64,000 nucleotides of DNA from Balneola vulgaris DSM 17893 (GCF_000375465.1 NZ_AQXH01000006.1:903-64902), one strand, 5' to 3'; counted from the first letter of the stretch, positions 26,492 to 36,427 are shown. The notes: generated from the sequence alone by a model not told the origin. Numbers and translations are program-made.

Positions 26492-29176
26492 ATGTTGAAT
26501 AGTCACTTTAAGCGCTTTGGCGGCATTCTTTGTTGCCTGTGCTTAACCTTACTTTTTGGTGGTAGCCTACTTGCGCAAAGTGGTCCAGATAAAGTGCGTA
26601 CTCAAGACGGTGCTGATTCGCCTACTACTCAACCTGCTTCAGCACAAAAAAAAAGCAATGTAAAAGATGCGGTTGAGTATCAATCGAGCGATTCACTTGT
26701 TATTGATTTTACTGAAGGCCGAAAAGCATTTTTATATGGTTCGGCAAGGGTCTCACATTCTGCCGGTGAGCTTACTGCGGGCGCTATTAAAATGGACCTC
26801 AAGAAAAGCGAAGTTGAAGCGGCGGCAGCATCCGAACAGGATACCTTATCTTACCCCGTATTAAAGCGTGAATCGGATGAAATAAAGAGCACGAATATCT
26901 TATTTAACTACAAAACTCAAAAAGGTCGGTTTGAATCGGCACGAGTGAAAGTAGCAGAAGGGCACCTGATTGGCTCGCGGGTTAAAAATGTAAGTGAAGA
27001 TGAAGTATTTATTGAGGACGGCATCTACTCTACTTGCCCTCCTGATTACCTCTATTACTACATCAAAGCCAAAAAGATGAAGGTGGTAGACCAAGAAGAG
27101 ATATTCTTCTCGAATGCTCGGCTTTATATTTTAGATATCCCTTACCCACTCATCTTCCCATTTGGATATGTACCTGCAGATCTTGAGAAGAAGAGGTCAG
27201 GACTTTTAACACCATCCTATGCATTTGAAGCACAATCAACGCGAGGGATTGGATTACAAAACTTAGGCTGGTTTCAATACTTCAACGATTACATTACTGG
27301 ACAAATAAGCACGGATATATTTACTTCAGGCTCCTATTATTTATCTAGTAATGTTCAATATGCTAATAGAGATCAATACACAGGTAATATAGGAATTGGG
27401 TACTCCCAAGAACGTGGGCTAGAAAAAACCGATCCCAACTTTACCACTACGGTTCAAAAGAGCCTATCGCTAACACATAATCAAGATTTTTCGCCCTACG
27501 CTTCGCTAAATGCGAACATCAACCTAAGAACGGCGGATTATTTCAAGCGAAACTCATACGACATCGATGACCGTGCAAGTACGAACTCAGATTCAAAATT
27601 ATCCTATCAGTATAAGCATCCTGAAAACCTATTCTCATTTGGTATTAGCTCTCAATTGAATCAAAATTTTAGTGAAAACACCACCAATTTACGTGGTCCT
27701 TCTGCAAATTTTAGCTTAAAGACGTTAACTCCTTTTCAGAAAGGAACTGGAGATGCTAAATGGTATGAAACCCTTTCTATTCGATACGCCAACAATCTAG
27801 AATCTAAATTCGAATACGATCCGATTGATGCCGATTCTGCTGAAGTTACTTTTCTAGAAGCTCTGTTTGATCCCGATAAGTACGAAGAAGCCACCGGAAA
27901 CAACGATCATTATCAGTATGGTGTTAAGCAAAGTGTGAGTGCCCAAGTAAGTCAGCTTGCCAAAAATCCCTTTATAAACTTATCAGGGGGTATCAGTTAT
28001 AATGAGTATTGGGTTTCAGCTACCACTCAAAAAACATTTAATGCCGATTCCAATAGAGTTGAAACTACCCAAGTACCGGGCTTTGCAACCGCACGTGATT
28101 TCAGTACTAATTTGTCATTTTCTACTACATTTTATGGGGTTAGCAATGCTCAAATCGGGAAATTTCAGGGGTTCAGGCATACGGTTCGGCCACAACTTAC
28201 CTATAGTTATCGTCCAGACTTTGGCAAGGAACACTGGGGCTATTACAAAACGGTGCCTATAGATTCGGCGGGTAATACACGTCAATACTCCATTTTTGAA
28301 GGGCAAATTTTTAGAGGCCCTGGAGCTGGCGAACAACAGTCATTGAATTTTTCAGTTCGAAATGTCTTTGAAACCAAAATTGTAGAACGCGACACAACGG
28401 GTGAAGTAAATGAGAAAAAACTAAAACTGATTGACAACCTTTCAGCCAGCTTGTCTTATAATTTTGCAGCTGACAGCTTGAAGCTTAGTCAGATGAATAC
28501 TTCATTATCTTCTAGTGCAATAAGTGGCCTTAGCTTACGTGCCAATGCTCGCTTCTCGTTTTATGATGTTGATTCTTCAGGTATTCAGATAAATCGCTTT
28601 TTGATTGAGAACGGGGAAAAATTAGCCCAACTACAAAGCTTTAGTGCATCAGCTTCTACATCGTTTAAAGGGGGAAGTCGTGGCATTGAAGTTTATACTC
28701 CTGTATATCGTAGAATCTATGATCCTTATAACCAATCCAGGTTCCACCCTATAGATCCGCACTTTAATGATGAACCTGTAACACCATTCAATTCACCGTG
28801 GAGTGTTTCCTTAAACTTTAATTATAGCTGGACCTATAGGTTTAATCAGAAGCCGAATAAATCCGCTACAATCAATGCCCAAAACATCTCGTTTAGGCTT
28901 ACTCCAAAATGGAGATTCAGCACTCGACTGGGATATGATTTCATTCAAGAAGAACTAACGCCTTCGCAGTTCAACTTAACTCGTAATTTAGAGTGTTGGG
29001 ATCTGTCTTTTCAAATCAATCCCTTTGGAGACAATCAGTATTACTTCTTCAGCTTAAGATTGAACAATGCACAAATTCAAAGTTTATTCCAGAAGTTACC
29101 TGTACTTAAGAATTTAGAACGAAGCTCTTCTCCAACCGGACGAAGATATCGTGGTGGGGGTGGAAACCGCTTTTAA
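26492..29176 (+). CDS. lptD: LPS-assembly protein LptD (OstA) homologue
   Basis: The 894-aa protein has a signal peptide (about 1-29, LTLLFGGSLLAQ), then a periplasmic OstA-like beta-jellyroll (DFTEGRKAFLYGSARVSHSAGELTAG), and a long beta-barrel to the end. The barrel begins after SGLLTPSYAFEAQSTRGIGLQNLGWF, a well conserved LptD stretch in Bacteroidota. LptD inserts lipopolysaccharide into the outer leaflet. Only one Cys pair region (ISTCPP-like near 180) is visible, not the four E. coli disulfide cysteines. It is the third gene of the ftsB-ROK operon and ends 3 bases before the convergent ribE. Confidence 0.9.
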   Translation: MLNSHFKRFGGILCCLCLTLLFGGSLLAQSGPDKVRTQDGADSPTTQPASAQKKSNVKDAVEYQSSDSLVIDFTEGRKAFLYGSARVSHSAGELTAGAIKMDLKKSEVEAAAASEQDTLSYPVLKRESDEIKSTNILFNYKTQKGRFESARVKVAEGHLIGSRVKNVSEDEVFIEDGIYSTCPPDYLYYYIKAKKMKVVDQEEIFFSNARLYILDIPYPLIFPFGYVPADLEKKRSGLLTPSYAFEAQSTRGIGLQNLGWFQYFNDYITGQISTDIFTSGSYYLSSNVQYANRDQYTGNIGIGYSQERGLEKTDPNFTTTVQKSLSLTHNQDFSPYASLNANINLRTADYFKRNSYDIDDRASTNSDSKLSYQYKHPENLFSFGISSQLNQNFSENTTNLRGPSANFSLKTLTPFQKGTGDAKWYETLSIRYANNLESKFEYDPIDADSAEVTFLEALFDPDKYEEATGNNDHYQYGVKQSVSAQVSQLAKNPFINLSGGISYNEYWVSATTQKTFNADSNRVETTQVPGFATARDFSTNLSFSTTFYGVSNAQIGKFQGFRHTVRPQLTYSYRPDFGKEHWGYYKTVPIDSAGNTRQYSIFEGQIFRGPGAGEQQSLNFSVRNVFETKIVERDTTGEVNEKKLKLIDNLSASLSYNFAADSLKLSQMNTSLSSSAISGLSLRANARFSFYDVDSSGIQINRFLIENGEKLAQLQSFSASASTSFKGGSRGIEVYTPVYRRIYDPYNQSRFHPIDPHFNDEPVTPFNSPWSVSLNFNYSWTYRFNQKPNKSATINAQNISFRLTPKWRFSTRLGYDFIQEELTPSQFNLTRNLECWDLSFQINPFGDNQYYFFSLRLNNAQIQSLFQKLPVLKNLERSSSPTGRRYRGGGGNRF

Positions 29177-29179
29177 GGT

Positions 29180-29785
29180 TTACAGTGAGTCTCGACCTAT
29201 TTTTGAGAGGTATTTAACTACATACTTCCCAATTACATCAAACTCTAGGTTTAGCTTGTCGCCTACTTTCTTATGATGTAGGTTTGTGTGCTCCCATGTA
29301 TATGGAATGATAGCCAAAGTGAACTGATTTCCTTCTTCCCGAGCCACAGTAAGGCTAATACCCTCTACGGTAATACTACCTCTTCCCACAATCATATTCT
29401 CATATTCATTGGGGTATTCAAGTGTAAGAAGCCAGCCTGTTTTCTCTTCTTCGATATTGATAATGGTACCGGTAGTATCTACATGCCCTTGCACAAGATG
29501 ACCTTCTATACCTGTTTGGAGGGTTAACGAACGTTCCAGATTCACTGGCGAGCTCGCTTCTAAATCCCCAATAGATGTCTTACGTAGAGTTTCTTCTACA
29601 CTTTGTACGGTAAAGAACTCATCTTCAAAAGCAGTTACGGTGTGGCATACCCCGTTTATTGCGATGCTTTCATCTTCATGGCAGGTTGAAGCAAAACTAC
29701 ATCGGATATCAAATTCTAAACCACCACCATTCAAGCTTCTCTTTGCTTTTACTTCGCCAATTTCTTGTACAATTCCTGTAAACAT
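29180..29785 (-). CDS. ribE: riboflavin synthase alpha chain
   Basis: The enzyme dismutates two molecules of 6,7-dimethyl-8-ribityllumazine into riboflavin. The 201-aa protein has two tandem lumazine-binding beta-barrels. The first begins MFTGIVQEIGEV and carries INGVCHTVT, and the second has HLVQGHVDTTG and SITVEGISLTVA. Length is normal. It follows ribD by 7 bases in a two-gene operon. No FMN riboswitch is visible upstream. Confidence 0.96.
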   Translation of the reverse strand: MFTGIVQEIGEVKAKRSLNGGGLEFDIRCSFASTCHEDESIAINGVCHTVTAFEDEFFTVQSVEETLRKTSIGDLEASSPVNLERSLTLQTGIEGHLVQGHVDTTGTIINIEEEKTGWLLTLEYPNEYENMIVGRGSITVEGISLTVAREEGNQFTLAIIPYTWEHTNLHHKKVGDKLNLEFDVIGKYVVKYLSKIGRDSL

Positions 29786-29792
29786 ATCTATC

Positions 29793-30917
29793 CTATAAAT
29801 ATCCTGTTAATAACATATCGTCGCCGCATTGAGACCATTCCACTTCTTTCAAGTTATAGATCTCAGCCATTTTGTTCACCCCGATGCTTAGTACCGATCG
29901 AGTACCACTACCTAATAGCTTAGGCGCTATAAACACACAAAGCTTATCCACCAGTCCCTGTTTTAATAGCGCTGAACTTAACTGTTGTCCGCCTTCTACC
30001 AACACAGAGGTAACCCCTCGTTCACCTAAATGAAGAAACACTTCTTTTAGGTTTACATGCCCATCCAACTTTGATACCTGAATGACTTCTCCTCTAAAGT
30101 AATTCTGCGACATCACCTTCATCATTGGGTCGGCGTCATTTTTTGATGCTTCTTTATTCCACGTAAAAACTATGGTTTTCTCTTCATGTTTATCCGAGAA
30201 CACATTCAATTCTCTTGGGAGTTCGTAAGGCCCATCAATTACCACACGGAGCGGTTGTCGCCCCTTAACATGGCGCACGGTTAAGGAAGGGTTATCAGCC
30301 ATCGCTGTAGTTCGGCCTACTAAAACAGCATCATATTCACTTCTCCATTGATGCACTAATTTCCTAGATTTTTCGCCAGAAATCCATTGAGAATCACCGT
30401 CAGCTGCAGCTAAAAACCCATCAACTGTTTGAGCTATTTTCAACATCACCATTGGCCGCCCAAATGTTTGATGATGAATAAAAAACTCATTCAATTTTTC
30501 GGCTTCTTCTTGCAGAACACCCGTTGTAATATCGATTCCAGCATTTTTTAGAATTCGAATTCCATTCCCGTTTACTTTTGGGTTTGGGTCTTTCATAGCC
30601 ACTACTACCCGCTTCAACGGTAGTTTAGCAAGCATATCAGCGCAGGGTGGGGTTTTTCCGTAGTGCGAACAGGGCTCTAGGGTTACATAAGCTGTAGCAC
30701 CTTTCAGTAGTTTTTTACTAGAGACTGATTTTATGGCGTTCACTTCGGCATGAGCTTGCCCAAATTTCTTGTGGTATCCTTCGCCAATTAGTTCATTATC
30801 TGCACTAACAATTACACACCCTACTAAAGGGTTTGGCGAAACGGCACCTTTACCTTTTGCGGCTAGCTGCAAGGCTTCCCGCATCCAATCTTTATCTTGT
30901 TCTGCTTGCTCTGCCAT
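29793..30917 (-). CDS. ribD: bifunctional riboflavin biosynthesis deaminase/reductase
   Basis: RibD deaminates and then reduces the pyrimidine intermediate of riboflavin synthesis. The 374-aa protein has a deaminase domain with HAEVNAI and the zinc-binding PCSHYGKTPPCADML (about residues 55-95), followed by a dihydrofolate-reductase-like domain (RPMVMLKIAQTVDGFLAAADGDSQWISG, about 155 on). It is first gene of the ribD-ribE operon. Confidence 0.96.
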   Translation of the reverse strand: MAEQAEQDKDWMREALQLAAKGKGAVSPNPLVGCVIVSADNELIGEGYHKKFGQAHAEVNAIKSVSSKKLLKGATAYVTLEPCSHYGKTPPCADMLAKLPLKRVVVAMKDPNPKVNGNGIRILKNAGIDITTGVLQEEAEKLNEFFIHHQTFGRPMVMLKIAQTVDGFLAAADGDSQWISGEKSRKLVHQWRSEYDAVLVGRTTAMADNPSLTVRHVKGRQPLRVVIDGPYELPRELNVFSDKHEEKTIVFTWNKEASKNDADPMMKVMSQNYFRGEVIQVSKLDGHVNLKEVFLHLGERGVTSVLVEGGQQLSSALLKQGLVDKLCVFIAPKLLGSGTRSVLSIGVNKMAEIYNLKEVEWSQCGDDMLLTGYL

Positions 30918-30952
30918 AGATTATCTATTCTGAACTTGGTTTATAAGCTACA

Positions 30953-30986
30953 AACAAAAAAGGGTGAGAAGAAACTCCTCACCCTT
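30953..30986 (-). terminator. intrinsic terminator after the PpiD-like gene
   Basis: A 9-bp stem (30960-30968 with 30978-30986) has a 9-base loop and is followed on the minus strand by a T-rich run (TTTTTGTTT). It lies 23 bases after the stop of the chaperone gene and upstream of ribD. Confidence 0.8.
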
Positions 30987-31008
30987 GCAATTTTCTTATC
31001 CAGCTAAA

Positions 31009-32784
31009 TTAGCCTTGGCTAAAGAACTTTCTGTTATCAACGATATCAGCATTTTCTTTTAACTCTTCTAACCAAATAGATACAAACTTTTGGTTTTTCT
31101 GCTGCTCTAAACGCTGGCGAATTTGCTCAGCTGTTGTAGCATCCATGTTCTCAACTGAGGCCATTGATTTCGAAGTTACTTGAACAACGAATACACCTGT
31201 TGAACCCGTAATAGCTTTTGAAGTTTGACCTTCTTCTAAGGCGAAAACAGCTCCAATAACTTTAGGCTCACGTCCAGCTTCAGGCATTACAACAGCGTTG
31301 GCTGCAACACCACTTGCTTCCGTTATTTCCTTTCCACTTGCCGTTGCTAAAGCGGCTAAGTCTGCATTACCAGCTAGCATGTTCGTTACTTTCTCAGCGG
31401 TTAATGCTTTACGCTTTTCAAGCTTTACGATGTTTTCAATTTGGCTTTTAACTTCGTCGAATGGTCTAAAACCAGCTTCAGTTTTTTCATCCAGTTTTAC
31501 TACAACGAACTCAGATCCTAACTCATACACTGGAGACACATCGCCTTCGTCAGCTTTTTCTAGGAATGAAAGTACTTGTTGGCTACTTCCTAATCCTGAA
31601 ATGAATGGGTTATCTTTTGTAGCGAAAGAAGACTTGATCTCTAGACCTGCATTTTCAGCTTCTGTTTCGAAATCTGTTTCTTCGGTAGCAAATAATTGGA
31701 AGTCTCTTGCATCGCTATCTGCTTTTCTGATGGTTGAAGGAAGTGCTTCAATAATTTGAGAGTACACAACAAACTTCACGTCATTTCTACGCTCATCAAC
31801 TTTTTTGATAACACTTACTTGTCCTGCGTTGATGAATGGCTCAGTTACTTCACCTTCTTCAATCTCTAATACCGCTTTATACTCATCACGTACATCACTC
31901 TTGTTGATGTAGGCTGCAGAGTAAGGAGTAGTAGACTGGCGACGAACTAAGAACAATGAATCATCTTCAGCAGTTGCAAAGTCGGCACGTAGAGCTTCAA
32001 CTTCAGCGATGATTTCAGTAGTATCTTCAGCTGTAGGTAAAAAGCTAAAAGTAACATAGCTAGCTCTGTAGCTTTCTTCCTGCTTGTACTCTTCTTTGTT
32101 TGCGTTGTAGTAGTCGCGAAGATCTTTGTCAGATACGGTTATTTCAGACTCATCAATCTCGCTGAACGGGAAACGAATGTAAGATACATCAGCGAACGAG
32201 TTGTTCTTGATATACTCTTCTTCAATTTCTTGATTGGTAACCTGTAGTCCAGCAGTAATGAAGTTGCTTAACTTTTCTTGTCTTCTTTTTTGGCGTAACT
32301 GAAGATCAATAGCAATGGCTTGCTGTGAAAAGTCAGGGTTGGTCAAAATCTGATCGATATATGCACGATCGATAGAGCCATCTTGACGACTGAAATTCTG
32401 AACGATGAACGGGTCTGGGTTCTCACCATATACCATATCCAGTAATTCATTATCAGTAACAGTAATACCAAGCTCATCCATTTTTTGCTCGATCAGTCGA
32501 GAAGTAACAAGTTCGTCCCAAACTTGTCGCTCATAGATAGCCGTAATCTCAGGCGACATTGAGCCACCAGATTGCTGAACATATAAATTACTATAGTATT
32601 GCAAGCGGCTTTGATATTCTTCGAGTGAAATGTCTTCGCCATTCACTTCCCCTAATTTATTTGGTCCAGCTTGCATAGCCCCAAAAAAGTCAACATCAGC
32701 TAACACCCAAATCAACCCAAAAGAGATGATCAATACGATTACAATGTATTTGGTGCTGCTTCTTAACGTTTCCATTAAACCCAT
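31009..32784 (-). CDS. PpiD/SurA-like periplasmic peptidyl-prolyl isomerase chaperone
   Basis: The 591-aa protein has one N-terminal membrane anchor (about 12-33, YIVIVLIISFGLIWVLADV), then a SurA/PpiD N-terminal chaperone domain (LGEVNGEDISLEEYQSRLQYY, DELVTSRLIEQKMDELGITVTD), then parvulin-like repeats and a C-terminal helical part. PpiD helps outer-membrane and secreted proteins fold near the Sec translocon. The parvulin part is divergent and may be inactive as an isomerase. It is a single gene, with its own terminator. Confidence 0.88.
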   Translation of the reverse strand: MGLMETLRSSTKYIVIVLIISFGLIWVLADVDFFGAMQAGPNKLGEVNGEDISLEEYQSRLQYYSNLYVQQSGGSMSPEITAIYERQVWDELVTSRLIEQKMDELGITVTDNELLDMVYGENPDPFIVQNFSRQDGSIDRAYIDQILTNPDFSQQAIAIDLQLRQKRRQEKLSNFITAGLQVTNQEIEEEYIKNNSFADVSYIRFPFSEIDESEITVSDKDLRDYYNANKEEYKQEESYRASYVTFSFLPTAEDTTEIIAEVEALRADFATAEDDSLFLVRRQSTTPYSAAYINKSDVRDEYKAVLEIEEGEVTEPFINAGQVSVIKKVDERRNDVKFVVYSQIIEALPSTIRKADSDARDFQLFATEETDFETEAENAGLEIKSSFATKDNPFISGLGSSQQVLSFLEKADEGDVSPVYELGSEFVVVKLDEKTEAGFRPFDEVKSQIENIVKLEKRKALTAEKVTNMLAGNADLAALATASGKEITEASGVAANAVVMPEAGREPKVIGAVFALEEGQTSKAITGSTGVFVVQVTSKSMASVENMDATTAEQIRQRLEQQKNQKFVSIWLEELKENADIVDNRKFFSQG

Positions 32785-32856
32785 AACAGGTATCCTCTAA
32801 AACAGTACTTAAAATTTTAATTAAAATTAAGATGCACAGGCATCTAAAATAGCTTG

Positions 32857-32864
32857 CAAATATA
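32857..32864 (-). promoter_or_regulatory. candidate -7 element upstream of the PpiD-like gene
   Basis: TATATTTG on the minus strand fits TAnnTTTG, with a weak TTTC-type -33 box 19 bases upstream. It is about 70 bases before the start codon. Confidence 0.3.
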
Positions 32865-32908
32865 CAGTAAAGCCATAGGAATTGAAAGTGCTAGAAAGGC
32901 TTTGTTCG

Positions 32909-33856
32909 TTAAAACACCTCAACTAAACGCATATGCTTAAGATACTTCTTAGGATCCTTCTGAATGCTCTTTACTAACTCATTTAAATTAAAGGATAAGC
33001 TATCTAAATTATTATAGAGCGACTCATCATTTACCATTTTTCCTAAGGTACCTTCTCCGCTATTTATCTTAACTAGAAGTTCGTTTACAGTAGATGTAGT
33101 TTGATTTAAGCTTTTACTCAGCGTTTCCAACTCCTCACTGGTTGAACGCAGGTTCGAAATCATCTCACCAATTTCTTCCTTCTTAGATTCACTTAAATCA
33201 TCAAAATTTTCGGTTAAGCTGCTCATGTTCGCAATCATTGCATCGATATCAGCTCTACGTTTTTCAATCACGAGTTGAACATCTTCACTACTCTTTTTCA
33301 TGTTCATGAGAATATCACCAATAGGGTCTTCCCCTTCACGGTACATGGAGCTATCGAGCTTTTGCATAAACTGATTTAAGCCTGTAACCGATTCTGTAAG
33401 TTCATCCGTAAGCACTTCACCTTTTTCTGAAAAGGTTTCAAAGATACCACCATCAATCTCACCTTGGATATATGAACCCCATTCAATCACTTCTGAACTT
33501 TTAGACTTCTCAATTTCTATAGTAACCGCACCAAGAGGTCCTGGCTTTTTTAAGATAGCTTTAGAACCTTTGGTAATGGGTATATCAGCCGTAATGCTAA
33601 GAGTAACGAGCGTACTATCTTTATCAATAAGATATTCCATGCTTTTAACAGCACCGATTTTATAGCCTTTAATCTGAACCACATTACCTGGAAGCAGAGC
33701 GTCTACACGATCAAATTTTGTGTATAACACAGTTGGTTGACGAAATAAAGGTTCGTCGCGCATAATTCTGAAGCCTATAAAAGCAATGATTAATGCGGCC
33801 AATACCGTTAGGCCAATTTTGACTTCGTTGCTTAATATGTTCTTTGATGAATCCAA
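32909..33856 (-). CDS. MlaD-like MCE-domain lipid transport protein
   Basis: The 315-aa protein has one N-terminal membrane helix (about 12-30, VKIGLTVLAALIIAFIGF) and an MCE domain (about 40-118) with the expected VDALLPGNVVQIKGYKIGAV and GPLGAVTIEIE. A long coiled-coil tail follows. MCE proteins form hexameric rings that ferry lipids between inner and outer membranes. It is third gene of the mlaE-mlaF-mlaD operon (3-base gap). Confidence 0.92.
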   Translation of the reverse strand: MDSSKNILSNEVKIGLTVLAALIIAFIGFRIMRDEPLFRQPTVLYTKFDRVDALLPGNVVQIKGYKIGAVKSMEYLIDKDSTLVTLSITADIPITKGSKAILKKPGPLGAVTIEIEKSKSSEVIEWGSYIQGEIDGGIFETFSEKGEVLTDELTESVTGLNQFMQKLDSSMYREGEDPIGDILMNMKKSSEDVQLVIEKRRADIDAMIANMSSLTENFDDLSESKKEEIGEMISNLRSTSEELETLSKSLNQTTSTVNELLVKINSGEGTLGKMVNDESLYNNLDSLSFNLNELVKSIQKDPKKYLKHMRLVEVF

Positions 33857-33859
33857 TTT

Positions 33860-34600
33860 CTATGCCTTAATTTTATACTCACTGGCGGTCGTAAATTCTA
33901 CCAGTGGAGGGTGTTCACTATTTTTCATTTCATCGATGGTTCCAAACCAACTCAGTTTCTGATCATCTAGAAATGCTACTTTCTCAGCAATCGATAACAC
34001 ACTGTGCATATCGTGGGTGATAACAATGGAAGTTATATCCAATTGATCGGCCATATCAACTATAAGTTCGTTAATTTCATCCGATGTTTTAGGATCGAGC
34101 CCTGAGGTTGGCTCATCATATAATAAATAATCTGGTTTCAGGATAATGGCACGAGCTAATCCAACACGCTTTCTCATGCCCCCTGATAATTCCGAAGTTT
34201 GTTTACTTCCAGATCCATCCAGATTTACAAGACTCAATGCCTCATACACGTTCTTCTCAATCTCTTCTTCAGTCTGATTGGTAAAATATCGAAGGGGGAA
34301 GGCAACGTTTTCAAAGGTATTAATGGAATCGAATAAAGCAGCTCCTTGAAAGAGAATTCCAAATCGCTGGCGAATCAATCTGAGTTCTGAATAACTTAAA
34401 TCGAATATATGTTGCCCATCAATAATTACATCACCAGAATCAGGATAGAGTAACGCATTGAGGTGTTTGAGCAATACCGATTTTCCACAACCCGACTTAC
34501 CAATAACGGCTAATGTTTCCCCATCCTCGATGGTAAAAGAAACATCCTTCCATATTAGGTTATCGCCAAAGCTCTTAGTAAGATTTTTAATTTCTATCAT
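33860..34600 (-). CDS. MlaF-like ABC transporter ATPase
   Basis: The 246-aa ATPase energises the MCE lipid transporter. Motifs: Walker A GKSGCGKS (36-43), Q-loop ILFQGAALFD, signature LSGGMRKRVGLARA, Walker B YLLYDEPTSGLDP, and the switch His in VITHDM. FQGAALFDSINTFENVAFPL is characteristic of MlaF/Ttg2A. It lies 3 bases after mlaE and 3 before the MCE gene. Confidence 0.94.
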   Translation of the reverse strand: MIEIKNLTKSFGDNLIWKDVSFTIEDGETLAVIGKSGCGKSVLLKHLNALLYPDSGDVIIDGQHIFDLSYSELRLIRQRFGILFQGAALFDSINTFENVAFPLRYFTNQTEEEIEKNVYEALSLVNLDGSGSKQTSELSGGMRKRVGLARAIILKPDYLLYDEPTSGLDPKTSDEINELIVDMADQLDITSIVITHDMHSVLSIAEKVAFLDDQKLSWFGTIDEMKNSEHPPLVEFTTASEYKIKA

Positions 34601-34603
34601 TTC

Positions 34604-35341
34604 TTATAGTAATATGGCTGCTAACACAAAGTCGGCCAATAATATATAGATACAGCTTAATACCGTAGCTTGCGTTGTAGCGTTCCCTACACCTTCAGCA
34701 CCACCAAACGCAAAATACCCTTTAAAAGATGCAATGGAGGTGATTACAAAACCAAAAACGAACGATTTAAGCACTCCAAAAACGACATCTTCTGGGAAGA
34801 AAAATGAACGTGCTCCTTTCATGAATTCTGCAGCTGGCAAAATTCCATCTAGTGCACCGGCCATGATACCGCCAATAATTCCTAAGGAAGTGGCAATTAC
34901 ATACAACACAGGAAACATCAATATTCCTGCAAATACTCGAGGTAGCACCAAAAATGCTACGGAGTTAAAACCCATAGATTCTAAGGCATCTATCTGCTCA
35001 CTCACTCGCATGGTGCCTAACTCTGTTGAAATTCTAGCTCCAACTTTACCCGCAAGTACTAATGCACTAATTACTGCGGCAAGCTCAATAATTACAGATT
35101 GGGAAACAATGGAACCAACGATGTATGGAGGATATAGATCAGTATCTAACTGATAGGCGGTTTGAAGCGTTAGCACGGCCCCAGTAAAAATACCAACCAG
35201 CATTATGATAGGAATGGACTCATACCCAACTTTTATGAACTCATTGAATAAATTTTTCCGATATGTACTGAATTCAGTAACCGAACGTAATGCCCGGTAA
35301 AGGAGTAATGAGTACTGACCTAATTGTTTAATTGCTTCCAT
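34604..35341 (-). CDS. MlaE-like ABC transporter permease
   Basis: The 245-aa, five- or six-helix permease belongs to the MlaE/Ttg2B family: IPIIMLVGIFTGAVLTLQTAYQL, GKVGARISTELGTMRVSEQIDALE and the C-terminal YFAFGGAEGVGNATTQATV are family hallmarks. It works with the next two genes in phospholipid transport across the envelope. It is first gene of the operon. mlaB, mlaC and mlaA are not in the window. Confidence 0.94.
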   Translation of the reverse strand: MEAIKQLGQYSLLLYRALRSVTEFSTYRKNLFNEFIKVGYESIPIIMLVGIFTGAVLTLQTAYQLDTDLYPPYIVGSIVSQSVIIELAAVISALVLAGKVGARISTELGTMRVSEQIDALESMGFNSVAFLVLPRVFAGILMFPVLYVIATSLGIIGGIMAGALDGILPAAEFMKGARSFFFPEDVVFGVLKSFVFGFVITSIASFKGYFAFGGAEGVGNATTQATVLSCIYILLADFVLAAILL

Positions 35342-35357
35342 TAAAAATATTGATATT

Positions 35358-35365
35358 CAAACTTA
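35358..35365 (-). promoter_or_regulatory. candidate -7 element of the mla operon
   Basis: TAAGTTTG on the minus strand, 16 bases before the mlaE start codon. No clear -33 box, so weak support. Confidence 0.25.
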
Positions 35366-35438
35366 ACTTAACCGTTTAGGGCTTTGCTCATTCAATTAAT
35401 TATATTACAAAACATTTCATCCAATTGTCATTTCGAAA

Positions 35439-36425
35439 TTGAAAGAAGTTAAGCCTTTACTACTCATAATTCTTACGTTTTTCCTCAGCAGTTCACTAAT
35501 AGCTCAGTCTGACAGAACCGCTATTTACCGCTTTTTGGATATGAGCCCCAATGCAAGTATCGCGGGTTTAGGTGGATATCATCCTGGTTTATTCGAACCA
35601 GATTTTTCGAATATGCACTTAAACCCTGCGTATCTCCATGGCTCCGAAACAGGTATGGTTTCCGCTACGTTCATTAATTTTTTTGGTGACTCCAAAATGG
35701 GAAACACTAGCTATTCCCTCGACTTAGGCACTTCTCATACTTTAGGAGTAGGCCTAAGGTTCCTTGGACACGGCGACTTTACATCTTATGACGAAAATGG
35801 CAATGAATTAAACTCCTTTTCCGCCACCGATCTAGCCATTAATGCGGCATACGCCACTACTATTATTCCGAATTGGACTGGAGGGCTAAGTGTTGATTTA
35901 ATTCATTCTTCCTATGAACAATACACCTCGTCGGCTTTTGCCTTAACGGGAGGTGTACTTTATACCGATACAGAAAATCATTTTTCATTAGGTGTCGTAA
36001 TTCGAAATTTAGGCACCCAATTTAGTACCTATAATGGCACCCGCGAGCCCATGCCTTTGGATATTGCTGTTGGTATCACCAAAAAACCTGAAGCATTCCC
36101 CGCCGAGCTCACAGTCACATTACGAAAGCTGAATGACTGGAATTTAAACGGCGCTTTAACTGAAAGCAGCTCTTCCAATGCATTCAATGAACTGATGAAG
36201 CATGTTGTGCTCGGGTCCAAATTTCAGCTCAGTGAATCCTTTCAATTTACACTCGGTTATAATCACTATCTTCATGAGTTAAATAAGACCAATGAAAACT
36301 TTGATTTTGCAGGCTTACACGCTGGTGTAGGTTTTACTATAAAAAAGCTACACTTCGATATCAGCAGAAGCTCTTACAGCTCTTTAGGTGGGGTAACCCA
36401 CTTGAGCTTTAAAATTGCTCTATAA
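35439..36425 (+). CDS. porQ: type IX secretion system protein PorQ
   Basis: The 328-aa outer-membrane protein has a signal peptide (LLIILTFFLSSSLIAQ) and the beta-barrel of the PorV/PorQ group. The opening IYRFLDMSPNASIAGLGGYHPGLFEPD with FSNMHLNPAYL is typical of PorQ. PorQ works with the PorU/PorZ surface complex of the T9SS, and PorV recognises cargo. It is the first gene of a six-gene operon that ends at the CPBP protease. The other T9SS clues in the window are porX and a cargo protein at 57.6 kb. Confidence 0.9.
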   Translation: MKEVKPLLLIILTFFLSSSLIAQSDRTAIYRFLDMSPNASIAGLGGYHPGLFEPDFSNMHLNPAYLHGSETGMVSATFINFFGDSKMGNTSYSLDLGTSHTLGVGLRFLGHGDFTSYDENGNELNSFSATDLAINAAYATTIIPNWTGGLSVDLIHSSYEQYTSSAFALTGGVLYTDTENHFSLGVVIRNLGTQFSTYNGTREPMPLDIAVGITKKPEAFPAELTVTLRKLNDWNLNGALTESSSSNAFNELMKHVVLGSKFQLSESFQFTLGYNHYLHELNKTNENFDFAGLHAGVGFTIKKLHFDISRSSYSSLGGVTHLSFKIAL

Positions 36426-36427
36426 CC

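Noticed and set aside
30918-31008. FMN riboswitch ahead of ribD
   Set aside because: Only 91 bases, mostly a terminator; no riboswitch consensus seen.
31298-31759. 153-codon plus-strand open frame
   Set aside because: Antisense to the PpiD-like gene; Ser/Ala-rich low-complexity product with no start signal.
34734-35153. 139-codon plus-strand open frame
   Set aside because: Lies wholly inside mlaE on the opposite strand.
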